From assembly GCA_038254545.1 (NCBI GenBank), contig JBBSGB010000003.1, forward strand, positions 95,090 to 159,089: a stretch of DNA of 64,000 bases, in the 5' to 3' direction. The notes beneath the pieces were generated by a model. That model was not told the origin of the DNA and ran no database searches. It saw nothing but the letters and a program-made list of their open reading frames with translations. Positions 55,518 through 63,758 of this stretch are shown piece by piece. Position 1 is the first letter of the stretch; the number at the start of each line of letters is the position of its first letter. Origin of the DNA: CAHJXF01 sp038254545 (GTDB lineage: Bacteria; Pseudomonadota; Gammaproteobacteria; Burkholderiales; Burkholderiaceae_D). The position numbers and the translations under genes were made by a program.

Positions 55518-56675
55518 TCACGAGGGGCCGGCTGAAGCCGGCCCCTTTTCTTGTGTGTACTGCACATCTTCGCAGAGGCGCGCATCGACGATGCGGCCTC
55601 GATGCACCTGCAAACCGCGCGCGAAGCCGGCATCGAGATCGAGTGCCCCGAGCCCGTGCTCCGCAAGCGCCGTCACATACGGCGCCAACGCGTCGACGTA
55701 CGCCAGCGTCGCGCTCCTGGGAACCAGCGCGGGCAGATTCGGGATGCAGCAATGAAGTACGCCTTCCTCGACATAGAAGGGATCGTCGATGCGACTCATG
55801 CGCGAGGTCTCCGCGATGCCGCGCTGATCGATGCCGATGTCGATGAACACGGCTCCCGTGGGCATAGCCGCGATCATCGCGCGGTCGACGAGGCAGGGCG
55901 ACGTGCGGCCGGGGATGAGCACGGCGCCGATCAACAGATGGGTGGTCGCCAGCAGCGCGCGCAGCGTATGGTCATCGAACAACGCGGTCTCGATGTGTCC
56001 CACGCACGACGCCTCGAGCGCAGCAAAGCGCCGCGCCGATGCGGCCAGGACGGTGACCCTCGCACCCATCGCCGCGGCCGCACGCGCCGCTGCAGTGCCC
56101 GACGCTCCGGCGCCGATCACGACGACTCTTGCGGCCGCGGTGCCGTCGGCACCGCCGAGCAGAATGCCCGCACCTCGCGGCAACGGCATGCCTGACGGCG
56201 AATGCAGCAGGCCGCGCATCAGAGCCATCGCGCCGATCTGCGGCGCGAGCGCGCCCGCGATCCGCGACATCGCGGTCAGCACCGGCAAATCGTTCGGTCC
56301 TGCGCCTTTTGCGGATTCGATCGTTTCGCAGCCGATGAAGGTCGCGCCGCTGGCCCGCGCCGCTTCCAGATACATGGGCTCGACCGCGAACTGCTGAAAG
56401 CCCAGCACGATGGAACCGCGATGAGGCAACGCGTATTCGCTCGCCTGCAATTCCTTGACCTTGACGACGAGATCGACGTCGAAGACCGTAGCGGCGTCAT
56501 CGACGATGCCCGCACCTGCCGCGCGATAGGCATCATCGTTGAAACCGACCGCGAGGCCCGCGTCGCGTTCGACCACGACCCCATGATCGTGCGCAACCAG
56601 CGCCGCGACCACAGCGGGCGTCAATCCGACGCGCGCCTCGCCCGGCTTCTTTTCGCGCGGAACACCGATGCGCAT
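55518..56675 (-). CDS. ald: Alanine dehydrogenase
   Basis: A 385-residue enzyme that converts L-alanine to pyruvate with NAD+. The N terminus MRIGVPREKKPGEARVGLTP is the family opening. Substrate-binding residues fall in VVKVKELQASEYALPHRGSI (catalytic Lys and His region), and the NAD site is ARVVVIGAGASGTAAARAAA. The C-terminal tail (VQYTQEKGPASAGPS) extends beyond usual homologues and is encoded by the neighbour's terminator, so the frame has probably run on past an ancestral stop. It lies 10 bases downstream of pyrD. Confidence 0.88.
   Translation of the reverse strand: MRIGVPREKKPGEARVGLTPAVVAALVAHDHGVVVERDAGLAVGFNDDAYRAAGAGIVDDAATVFDVDLVVKVKELQASEYALPHRGSIVLGFQQFAVEPMYLEAARASGATFIGCETIESAKGAGPNDLPVLTAMSRIAGALAPQIGAMALMRGLLHSPSGMPLPRGAGILLGGADGTAAARVVVIGAGASGTAAARAAAAMGARVTVLAASARRFAALEASCVGHIETALFDDHTLRALLATTHLLIGAVLIPGRTSPCLVDRAMIAAMPTGAVFIDIGIDQRGIAETSRMSRIDDPFYVEEGVLHCCIPNLPALVPRSATLAYVDALAPYVTALAEHGLGALDLDAGFARGLQVHRGRIVDARLCEDVQYTQEKGPASAGPS
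55524..55549 (+). terminator. Intrinsic terminator after the glycine-zipper gene, inside the end of ald
   Basis: GGGGCCGGC and GCCGGCCCC pair perfectly around TGAA (55524-55545), followed by TTTTCTTG. The same bases encode the last residues of the convergent alanine dehydrogenase, so the ald C terminus and the terminator share sequence. Confidence 0.9.
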
Positions 56676-56685
56676 CGCGTGACGT

Positions 56686-57741
56686 TCAGCCCGGCGGCGG
56701 CATGCCGCGCAATGCGCGCGCGCATTCGAACATCAACGATGGCCCGCGATAGACGAGACCCGTATAGACCTGCACCAGCGCAGCGCCCGCGGCGCGCTTG
56801 GCGCGTGCATCGTCGCCACTCATGACGCCGCCCACGCCGATGATCGGGATCTCGTCACCGAGACGTCGGTGCAATGCCGCGATCACCGCGTTCGATGCCT
56901 TTGCAAGCGGTGCGCCCGACAGGCCGCCGGCCTCGTTCGCGTTCTGCATCCCGGCGACCGTATCGCGCGCGAGCGTGGTGTTGGTGGCGATCACGCCGTC
57001 GATGCGATATTCGATCAGCGCATCGGCGATCGTGTCGATCTGCGCCGTGTCGAGGTCGGGCGCGATCTTGATCGCGAGCGGCACGTAGCGCCCGTGCTGA
57101 TCGGCGAGTCTGGCCTGGCGCTTCTTCAACGCCGCGAGCAGCGCACCGAACTGATCGGCGCCTTGCAGCTCGCGCAATTGTTTGGTGTTGGGCGACGAGA
57201 TGTTGATCGTCACGTAGTCGGCATGCGGATAGACGCCCGAGAGCCCGATCAGGTAGTCGTCGAGCGCGTTCGCTATCGGCGTGTCCGCGTTCTTGCCGAT
57301 GTTCAGCCCCAGGATGCCGCGATGCCGCTGGCGAAAATTCGAGGCGCGCACGTTCGCGATGAAGGCGTCGAGCCCCGCGTTGTTGAAACCCAGGCGATTG
57401 ACGAGCGCGTTGGCCTCGCGAATGCGGAACATGCGCGGCTTCGCATTGCCCGGTTGCGGCCGCGGCGTGACGGTGCCGACTTCGATGAAGCCGAAGCCGA
57501 AGCTCGCAAGCGCATCGATGTACGCGCCGTCCTTGTCCATGCCGGCCGCGAGGCCGACGGGATTACGAAACGTCAGACCCATCACCATGCAAGGGTCGTC
57601 CGCAATCGGCGGCACGACCAGCTTGGTCAACCCGAGCGCGGACGCGCGCTTGAGGTTGTCGAGCGTGAGGTGATGCGCGGTCTCGGCGTCGAGCGCGAAC
57701 AGCGCTTCGCGCGCGAACGGGTAGAGATGAGCGAGCGTCAA
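56686..57741 (-). CDS. pyrD: Dihydroorotate dehydrogenase (quinone), class 2
   Basis: A 351-residue FMN enzyme on the inner membrane that passes electrons from dihydroorotate to quinone in pyrimidine synthesis. The N-terminal helices LYPFAREALFALDAETAHHL dock to the membrane as in class 2 enzymes. Core motifs are VGLAAGMDKDGAYIDALASF, the catalytic Ser region YVTINISSPNTKQLRELQ and the FMN-phosphate loop IIGVGGVMSGDDARAKRAAG. It lies 31 bases downstream of bpt on the same strand. Confidence 0.96.
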   Translation of the reverse strand: MTLAHLYPFAREALFALDAETAHHLTLDNLKRASALGLTKLVVPPIADDPCMVMGLTFRNPVGLAAGMDKDGAYIDALASFGFGFIEVGTVTPRPQPGNAKPRMFRIREANALVNRLGFNNAGLDAFIANVRASNFRQRHRGILGLNIGKNADTPIANALDDYLIGLSGVYPHADYVTINISSPNTKQLRELQGADQFGALLAALKKRQARLADQHGRYVPLAIKIAPDLDTAQIDTIADALIEYRIDGVIATNTTLARDTVAGMQNANEAGGLSGAPLAKASNAVIAALHRRLGDEIPIIGVGGVMSGDDARAKRAAGAALVQVYTGLVYRGPSLMFECARALRGMPPPG

Positions 57742-57772
57742 CGCGGTCGTGCTCGAAGACGCATCGAAGCGG

Positions 57773-58504
57773 TCAGGATTCGCACAGCAGATCCCAGTCC
57801 CCGACGCGCAAGGCCTCGATCGGCTTGAAGTTCGCCTTGTACGCCATGCTCGGGCTGCCGCCGATCCAATAGCCCAGATAGATATAAGGCAGGTTCAAGT
57901 TGATAGCCTGTTCGATCTGCCAGAGCACGTTGAAGGTGCCGAAACTCGCGCGCTCTTCGCTCGTGTCGTAGAAGGTATAGACCGATGAGAGACCGTCGTC
58001 GAGCACGTCGATGATGCTGACCATGCGCAGCACGCCGCTCGCATCGCGGAATTCGACGAGCCGCGTGTTGACCTTGCTCTGAAGCAGGAACTGGCTGTAT
58101 TGCTCGCGGCTGTCGTGGTCCATGCCGCCGCCCGAGTGACGCGTGTTCTGGTAGTCGAGATAAAGCGCGTAGTGCTCGGGATCGAATGCGAGCGCGCAGA
58201 TGCGTGCGCGCAGGTCGGCGTGTCTGCGCAGCGCGCGGCGCTGGCTGCGGTTGGGGGCGAAGGCATCGACGCGCACGCGCACCGGAACACAGGCGCGGCA
58301 GCCGTCGCAATGCGGGCGGTAGGTGAACAGGCCCGAGCGGCGAAAACCCAAGCGCACCAGTTCGCTATAGACGTCCGCGTTGATCAGATGCCCGGGCGTC
58401 GCGACCTGCGAACGCGCTTGCCGCAGCGGCAGGTAGCTGCAGGGATAGGTCGCCGTCGCGTAGAACTGCAGCGTGGCGAACGGCAAGTCTTTCAGTTGTG
58501 TCAT
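57773..58504 (-). CDS. bpt: Leucyl-tRNA:protein transferase of the arginyltransferase family (Bpt)
   Basis: A 243-residue N-degron enzyme. From ATG 58504 it reads MTQLKDLPFATLQFYATATY. The Cys cluster RPHCDGCRACVPVRVRV and the core SGGGMDHDSREQYSQFLLQS, VYTFYDTSEERASFGTFN and LPYIYLGYWIGGSPSMAYK match Ate1/Bpt. Bacterial Bpt adds leucine to N-terminal Asp or Glu so that ClpS-ClpAP can degrade the protein. It overlaps the aat gene by 4 bases (ATGA), so both transferases are made together. Confidence 0.94.
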   Translation of the reverse strand: MTQLKDLPFATLQFYATATYPCSYLPLRQARSQVATPGHLINADVYSELVRLGFRRSGLFTYRPHCDGCRACVPVRVRVDAFAPNRSQRRALRRHADLRARICALAFDPEHYALYLDYQNTRHSGGGMDHDSREQYSQFLLQSKVNTRLVEFRDASGVLRMVSIIDVLDDGLSSVYTFYDTSEERASFGTFNVLWQIEQAINLNLPYIYLGYWIGGSPSMAYKANFKPIEALRVGDWDLLCES

Positions 58505-59235
58505 GCGATGCTTGCGGTTCGCGACCACACCAGGCGTTCGGGCCATCGAGCGATCGATGGTTGTTCGACCAGCGTTGCGACCCGCTCGACGAAGTCCGTG
58601 CGCGGAATCGGCCGCGCGCCCAATGAAGCCAGATGCGCGGTCTGCTGCTGGCAGTCTAGCATCGGCATGCCCTCGCTTCTTGCGAACGCGACCAGGTGCG
58701 CAAGTGCGATCTTCGATGCGTCGGTGGCGTGCGTGAACATCGACTCGCCGAAGAACATGCGACCGATCGCGATGCCGTACAAACCGCCCGCAAGCGCGCC
58801 ATCGATCCAGGTCTCGACCGAGTGCGCGAAGCCCAGGTGATGCAATTCGATATACGCCTCCACCATCGCATCGACGATCCAGGTGCCGCCATCCTCGCCG
58901 CGCGGTTGGGCGCATGCGCGAATCACGGCGTCGAAGGCGCTGTCGCAGCGGATCTCGATGCGCGGGTCGGTGGCCGATCGCGCAAGTCGCTTGTCGAGCG
59001 AACGCGAGATGCGGAACTCGTCGACGAACAACACCATACGCGGATCGGTGCTCCACCACAGCACCGGATCGCCCTCGTTGAACCACGGAAAGATGCCGCG
59101 ACGATAGGCGTCGACCAGACGTGCGGGGGATAGGTCGGCACCAGCCGCGAGCAGGCCGGGGGGCGAACGTAAAGCAGTCGAGACCGGCGGGAAAGGGTCG
59201 TACGCGGATTCATCCGCCGACAACCAGCGAATCAA
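58501..59235 (-). CDS. aat: Leucyl/phenylalanyl-tRNA--protein transferase
   Basis: A 244-residue enzyme that adds Leu or Phe to N-terminal Arg or Lys. TTG 59235 is chosen because it overlaps the NUDIX stop as TTGA and gives the usual start before WLSADESAYDPFPP; an upstream ATG at 59295 would reach 64 bases into the NUDIX gene. Family blocks are GLLAAGADLSPARLVDAYRR, GIFPWFNEGDPVLWWSTDPR and GALAGGLYGIAIGRMFFGES. Placed in the order NUDIX-aat-bpt. Confidence 0.94.
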   Translation of the reverse strand: MIRWLSADESAYDPFPPVSTALRSPPGLLAAGADLSPARLVDAYRRGIFPWFNEGDPVLWWSTDPRMVLFVDEFRISRSLDKRLARSATDPRIEIRCDSAFDAVIRACAQPRGEDGGTWIVDAMVEAYIELHHLGFAHSVETWIDGALAGGLYGIAIGRMFFGESMFTHATDASKIALAHLVAFARSEGMPMLDCQQQTAHLASLGARPIPRTDFVERVATLVEQPSIARWPERLVWSRTASIA

Positions 59236-59843
59236 GGAGCGGCGCTCGCGGGAATGGCCTCTGCCTCGACGCCGGTCCGAACGCGAGGCGACCATTCGAC
59301 GGCGCCGGTGTGCAGCTCGAAACGACCGCGCGCGCGGTCTTCGAAGAAATGCCGCAGGGTCATCGATACGGTTCGAAATGCAAGCTCGTCCCAGGGAATA
59401 TCTGCCTCGTCGAACAATTGCACTTCGAGGCTCTCCTCGCCGGGCGCGAATGCGGTGTCGACCAGATCGGCGCGATAGAACAGATGCACCTGATGGACGT
59501 GCACGACGTCGAGCATCGTGAAGAGTGGACCGAGCACGATGCGCGCGCCGGCCTCTTCATCGGTCTCGCGGATTGCGCCCGACGCGGTGGTCTCGCCGGT
59601 CTCGAGGAAGCCTGCAGGCAGCGTCCAGTAATTGCGCCGCGGCTCGATCGCGCGACGACACAGCAGCACGCGTTCGTGACCGGCTCGGCCCCACACGGGA
59701 ATCGTGCCGACCACCATGCGCGGATTGATGTAGTGGATCGCTCCGCACGAGTCGCAGCACGCGCGCATGCGGTTGTCGGTGGGCGGTATGCGCATCGTGA
59801 TCGCGTGGCCGCAAACCGAACAGAAATGGGTCGCCGGAGTCAT
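59232..59843 (-). CDS. NUDIX hydrolase with N-terminal zinc ribbon
   Basis: A 203-residue protein from ATG 59843 (MTPATHFCSVCGHA); a TTG at 59861 is an unlikely alternative. The zinc ribbon uses CSVCG and CDSCG. The NUDIX box is GFLETGETTASGAIRETDEE with the metal-binding Glu residues in place. The zinc-ribbon layout resembles ADP-ribose or NADH pyrophosphatases. It is the first gene of the NUDIX-aat-bpt group, and no substrate can be fixed. Confidence 0.9.
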   Translation of the reverse strand: MTPATHFCSVCGHAITMRIPPTDNRMRACCDSCGAIHYINPRMVVGTIPVWGRAGHERVLLCRRAIEPRRNYWTLPAGFLETGETTASGAIRETDEEAGARIVLGPLFTMLDVVHVHQVHLFYRADLVDTAFAPGEESLEVQLFDEADIPWDELAFRTVSMTLRHFFEDRARGRFELHTGAVEWSPRVRTGVEAEAIPASAAP

Positions 59844-59914
59844 CGCCAAACTATAGCGCAAGCCTTTGCTCGACCCGCCGCGTCACCCCTCGGCGCGACG
59901 CGATGCCCGCCGAT

Positions 59915-59943
59915 TTGTTCGAGACCTTCGCTTCGCGTACAAT
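59915..59943 (+). promoter_or_regulatory. Probable promoter of tRNA-fMet
   Basis: TTGTTC (59915-59920), a 17-base spacer and TACAAT (59938-59943) sit directly before the tRNA. The expected start point (about 59950) coincides with the mature 5' end, so the primary transcript would have a very short leader or none. Confidence 0.5.
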
Positions 59944-59949
59944 CCGACC

Positions 59950-60026
59950 TGCGGGGTGGAGCAGTCTGGCAGCTCGTCGGGCTCATAACCCGAAGGTCAC
60001 AGGTTCAAATCCTGTCCCCGCAACCA
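59950..60026 (+). tRNA. Initiator tRNA-fMet (CAT)
   Basis: A 77-base cloverleaf with encoded CCA. The three G:C pairs of the anticodon stem (GTCGGG-CTCATAA-CCCGA) identify an initiator. The T arm is ACAGG-TTCAAAT-CCTGT. The first base reads T instead of the usual C, so position 1 could form a weak U-A pair with A72 where initiators normally have a C-A mismatch. A serine-recombinase remnant reads antisense through the 3' half. Confidence 0.93.
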
Positions 60027-60403
60027 GATTTATTTCTGCCTTCGCGCCCTGCTCCGCGGCGAGGGAAATCGAGCCTCGGAAGCTTCCCGAGAGTTCGGCC
60101 TCCAGATAGCCGTTCCTCGGGTGAAGCCTGATCTTCCCGAGCAAATCCTTGAGCTGATAGCGCGCCCGCCCTACGTCACGCTGAAGCGTGTTCTCGAGGT
60201 CCCCGACCCAACCTAGTATAGCGCTCGACGGCGTTCGGCAGCGCCGCTTCGAGAACGCGCATCGGCAGTACGGGCTCTGCGAGCTCGCGCCGCAGCGTTT
60301 CTTTCTCTCGGTCTGCGGCCTCAAGCGCTTCCTTCTTCCCCGCAGTAAAAATCCCGGCCTTGATCGCCGCCAGGATGTTTTCGGGGTCGTGGGACGTGCG
60401 GCT
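59983..60403 (-). pseudogene. C-terminal remnant of a large serine recombinase, ending inside tRNA-fMet
   Basis: The minus strand encodes DPENILAAIKAGIFTAGKKE and the coiled-coil EALEAADREKETLRREL, continuing LPMRVLEAALPNAVERYTRL. After a one-base shift near 60205-60216 it goes on as VGDLENTLQRDVGRARYQLK, NGYLEAELSGSFRGSISL and finally VAGTGFEPVTFGL. The last 13 residues are the antisense reading of the tRNA. The pattern is the C-terminal part of phage-type serine integrases. The catalytic N terminus is missing (a stop at about 60401), so this is a decayed integrase. Its end marks the attachment site of a genomic island. Confidence 0.75.
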
Positions 60404-60493
60404 ATCTATTCAGGCCTCGGTGTCACGTCAGCAGAAGAAGTATCAAAAATACAAAGAGGAAAACCCGCTTTATCTATTCGATATCTAGCAGCA

Positions 60494-60871
60494 CTAAGCT
60501 GAGATGGGTTCACTCTTGTGCCGGACAGATTTCTTTGAGGTGCGAGCAGGCTTCTTTGTCGCGGCAGGTTTCTTCGTCCCCGTCGCTGCTTTCGGCACCA
60601 CCTTGATCTGGTAGCCGAGCACGTCGAGGATTTTCCCGACGTTGTCGAACGACGGATTGCCTAGGTCTGAAAGGGCCTTGAACAGTCCTTGGCGACTGAT
60701 GCCGACTCGCTCGGCGATCTCGGTCATGCCGCGTGCCTTCGCAACCAGAGCGATGGCCGCGCGCAGAACTTTCGGATCACCCGACTCCGCGCTGTCTTGG
60801 AGAAAAATTGCGAAGTCCTCATCGCTTTCGAGGAACTCTGCCGGGTCAAACCGGCGGTATTTCTCAACCAT
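60494..60871 (-). CDS. Antitoxin of the HigA / addiction-module antidote family
   Basis: A 125-residue protein. The core EDFAIFLQDSAESGDPKVLR, AAIALVAKARGMTEIAERVG and ISRQGLFKALSDLGNPSFDN is the helix-turn-helix antidote family that pairs with RelE/HigB toxins. A lysine-rich tail (KKPAATKKPARTSKKSVRH) is an extra, probably non-specific DNA-binding, end. It follows the toxin gene by 31 bases in toxin-first order. The frame is intact. Confidence 0.88.
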   Translation of the reverse strand: MVEKYRRFDPAEFLESDEDFAIFLQDSAESGDPKVLRAAIALVAKARGMTEIAERVGISRQGLFKALSDLGNPSFDNVGKILDVLGYQIKVVPKAATGTKKPAATKKPARTSKKSVRHKSEPISA

Positions 60872-60902
60872 TTCTCACGCTCCATTGAATTTGAACTATG
60901 CA

Positions 60903-61200
60903 CTACACATCCGATGCGAGCGCTTTGGCCTCTTTGATGTCAGCAGCCTGTGACTTCTTGTCCCCGCCACACAAGACCACAACGACCCCCTTGCCTTTGA
61001 TCGTAGTACACCCTATAGCCGGGACCGAAATCGATACGGAGCTCGGACACGCCTTCGCCAACCGACTTGGCATCGCCGAAGTTGCCTTCCGACATTCGGA
61101 AGATGCGCGCCAAGATTCGCGTGTAAGTCTCGCGATCTTTCATCGCCGTTCTTCGAGCCAAGCTTCACAGGCCGGGGTGAAAGTTGAGTTCGTAGACCAT
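60903..61200 (-). pseudogene. RelE/HigB-type toxin, inactivated by a stop codon and a frameshift
   Basis: From ATG 61200 the frame reads MVYELNFHPGL and then TGA at codon 12 (61165-61167). The same frame goes on through TRILARIFRMSEGNFGDAKS and GVSELRIDFGPGYRVYYDQR, the conserved HigB/RelE core. Inside a run of five G (complement of 60986-60990) the frame must shift by one to give VVVLCGGDKKSQAADIKEAK and end at TAG 60903, as in intact homologues of about 99 residues. Two independent lesions make a working toxin unlikely, while its antitoxin stays open. Confidence 0.85.
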
Positions 61201-61347
61201 CGCGCAACTATAGTGGACAGCCGTGGAATGCGTCAACTATAGTGGCAACTATTCTGCGGGCGCGCGTCGACCGCTGGTGATCAAAAAAGCTGTGCCAAGG
61301 TCCGGTAGCTCGTTGATCGCATCGATGTGACCTACGCCGACTAGCAA

Positions 61348-62814
61348 TCAAGGCTTGGACAGCTTCTTGCGCAACTTGTGGGCTTGCACGCGCACGCCGA
61401 CTTCGTTTATGTACTGAACTAGCGATACTCGAAAGTGCGGATCCCTCAGTGAGGCTGTGCGCGCTTTTCGGTAGAGGGAAATTGACTGCGGCTTAGTGTT
61501 TGCGATCGGCGCTTTGCGTGATTGCTTGGCGATTTCGCGATCAAGATCTAGCGCAATTAGAGACATCCCCGCGAGAAAGCCGTCAACTGGTTTCTTCGCC
61601 ACGAGATCGGCAGGCGCTGCAGCCAGTACTTCGGTGGCCGCCGCCGGCATTGCGGTTGGGACCGAAAATTTGGTTGGCCCTGTGTCTCCTGCGGGGCGCG
61701 CGTTCGCCGCAAGGCACGAATTCCAGCTGGGAGCGGCGCCGTCGCGTGCAGTCAGTTGTCCACCGAGACCAAAGTTTTCGAAGACCGACTTGATGACCGA
61801 GGTGTGATCGAAAGCTTGATCGGGAAAGAGGTCGCTTCCAAGGCGGCCCTTTGGCGCAAGTGGCGACACTAGTATTGTGGGAACGCGGACGCCTAGGCGA
61901 TTAAACGCAAATCCAGGATCGCTGCCGTCCGTCGGGCGGTTATATGTGGTGTCTCCGGGGGGCACGGCCTGTGGCGGCTTGACGTGATCGTAGAAGCCGC
62001 CGTGCTCATCCCAAGTGATCAGCAATGCGCTCTTTGCCCATAGCGGTGAGTTGCGTAGCGTCTCGTAAACATACTGGATTAGTTTCTCGCCTGCGCTAAC
62101 CAGCCCAACGGGATGTTGTGAGTCGCCGTATCTGAACTGGCTGAAAATCTGTAGTGCGTAGTTGGGTTCAATGAAGGTGTAGACAGGTTCGTAGACCGGC
62201 GCATTTACATCAGTTGCAAAGTCAGAGAGGAGCGGATCGACGCGATAGAGCGGGCGAAATTTATCGCTACTGGTTAGATATGCCTTCGACATACCTGGCA
62301 CAGCAAGGACCTGCGGATGCACGTCGCCGTGGTATACGCGCCACTTCTCTTGACGACTGTTTAGTCGGTCATAGATCGACCCGTTCTGAAACTTGAACTG
62401 CGAAACGGGACTGATGACGGAGCCACCAGACCGGAACTGTGTTGGGCTCGTCGCGAGTCCACCGCTTGACCCGCAGTGAATGAAGAACCGGTTCGGCCAG
62501 GTCGGACCGGGCACTGACGAGTACCAATTGTCGAAGAGCACGAACTCGCTCGCCAACTGCGTAATCACCGGAATCTGCGCTGGGACGAAGGACAACTTGG
62601 CTTCCGGACCAAAGCCGGTCATTGCACCGTCGGCGAGTTGCGTGTTGACGTCTTTGAACTCGTGGGGCGGGTCGTGTGCAGTGCGATCTAACGCACCCGG
62701 CCTGAAGGCAGGATCGCTAGGGCGCGGAATCGATGCACGACCCGAAAGCCCGAAAAAGTGATCGAAGGATCGATTCTCGAGCATCAGCACAAACACGTGA
62801 TCGATTGCGGCCAT
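61348..62814 (-). CDS. Alkaline-phosphatase-superfamily phosphoesterase (phospholipase C / AcpA-like)
   Basis: A 488-residue protein of the phosphoesterase family. Metal and active-site segments are FVLMLENRSFDHFFG at the N terminus, SSVPGPTWPNRFFIHCGSS, LLITWDEHGGFYDHVKPP and FNRLGVRVPTILVSPLA. Relatives hydrolyse phospholipids or phosphate esters outside the cell, but no signal peptide is visible here, and the N terminus begins right at the catalytic motif (MAAIDHVFVLMLENRS). The C-terminal 100 residues are unlike typical phospholipase C. Lower GC than the chromosome core and position in the decayed island suggest cargo of foreign origin. Confidence 0.85.
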   Translation of the reverse strand: MAAIDHVFVLMLENRSFDHFFGLSGRASIPRPSDPAFRPGALDRTAHDPPHEFKDVNTQLADGAMTGFGPEAKLSFVPAQIPVITQLASEFVLFDNWYSSVPGPTWPNRFFIHCGSSGGLATSPTQFRSGGSVISPVSQFKFQNGSIYDRLNSRQEKWRVYHGDVHPQVLAVPGMSKAYLTSSDKFRPLYRVDPLLSDFATDVNAPVYEPVYTFIEPNYALQIFSQFRYGDSQHPVGLVSAGEKLIQYVYETLRNSPLWAKSALLITWDEHGGFYDHVKPPQAVPPGDTTYNRPTDGSDPGFAFNRLGVRVPTILVSPLAPKGRLGSDLFPDQAFDHTSVIKSVFENFGLGGQLTARDGAAPSWNSCLAANARPAGDTGPTKFSVPTAMPAAATEVLAAAPADLVAKKPVDGFLAGMSLIALDLDREIAKQSRKAPIANTKPQSISLYRKARTASLRDPHFRVSLVQYINEVGVRVQAHKLRKKLSKP

Positions 62815-63608
62815 CGTGCCCCCGTTTAGTAGTCAATTTGCCCCAAGAAAAGCTTCGGAAGTACCCGAACAGTTGAGTGCGTATCACGCGCTTAAACGGG
62901 CGCGTGGCATCGAGCGTCGGTTCGCCCGCCCGTGTCCCCGATCCTTCCGCATAACGCCGAGCACTTGGAGGCGCACCTTCCAACTTGGCTTCACCGAAGT
63001 GAACTGATGCAAACATGGTCGGCAGGGGAGTGCGTCTGACCTTCAAGGCGATTACCAGTCGGCTTCAATAGACGTTTGAACCGGCGATACAACAACGTCG
63101 GCGCAATGAGTCTCGTAGAAGGCCGCCGTGAGTCCACTTGCAAGTCATAGCTCCGTCACGCCTCACTACGTACCGCTTCTCCTTCGGATGCGAGGAACCG
63201 AAGTGATTGATCGCCGAACCTTTTCGGACCAATGCAACGAATACAGCGGGCGCGCGATCAGTCTCGTAGCGGGTACGGGCGACCATGTGGCCTTCACCCT
63301 GTTAGAAAGACTGCTTGCGGCCCAGAAGCGGTCGTCCTACTTCGCAACGCGAGCGGATAAGTACGGCACCAGCGACGGAAGATCGCCAGCGCAAAGACCG
63401 GACGCAGCATGGCTGACAGGCACTCGACTGCCAAGACCGCGGTCATGCAATACAGCTTCGACTTGAAGAACTGCGCAATATGGGCACGGCTTCGTCGACG
63501 CACTCCTACACGTCATTGAGTTGTATTTCAAGCATCTATGCTGTACACCCGTTTAAAATGCGTTGGATTCAGAAGCCCAAATCGAGTCACCTCACCCAAG
63601 GAATCGCC
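62815..63608. other. Non-coding or decayed island DNA
   Basis: Nearly 800 bases with only short overlapping frames on both strands, none with a ribosome site and family features together. No transposase, integrase or tRNA-like end was recognised. A second copy of the tRNA-fMet 3' end was looked for and not found. Confidence 0.5.
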
Positions 63609-63758
63609 ATGGCAGACAAGCCCCCGCCGTCCGCACCAGTGGAGCCGCCGGAAGAACCGCCGACCACATCGCAACCCGCGAAGCGCCCCTTGTTTGGTGG
63701 ATTCGCCGATCTGCCCGACGCGGAGAAGAGCCCTGCACCGAAAGACGAGTTGCGTTGA
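63609..63758 (+). CDS. Small proline-rich hypothetical protein (49 residues)
   Basis: ATG 63609 follows an AAGGA site 7 bases upstream. The product is Pro/Glu-rich at first (MADKPPPSAPVEPPEEPPTT) and then carries a short hydrophobic and acidic end (RPLFGGFADLPDAEKSPAPK). It is probably disordered, and no family is recognised. The last 242 bases of the window (63759-64000) hold no convincing gene. Confidence 0.4.
   Translation: MADKPPPSAPVEPPEEPPTTSQPAKRPLFGGFADLPDAEKSPAPKDELR

Noticed and set aside
62815..63608. Several 60-110 codon frames in the island tail
   Set aside because: They overlap each other on both strands, lack ribosome sites and match no family.
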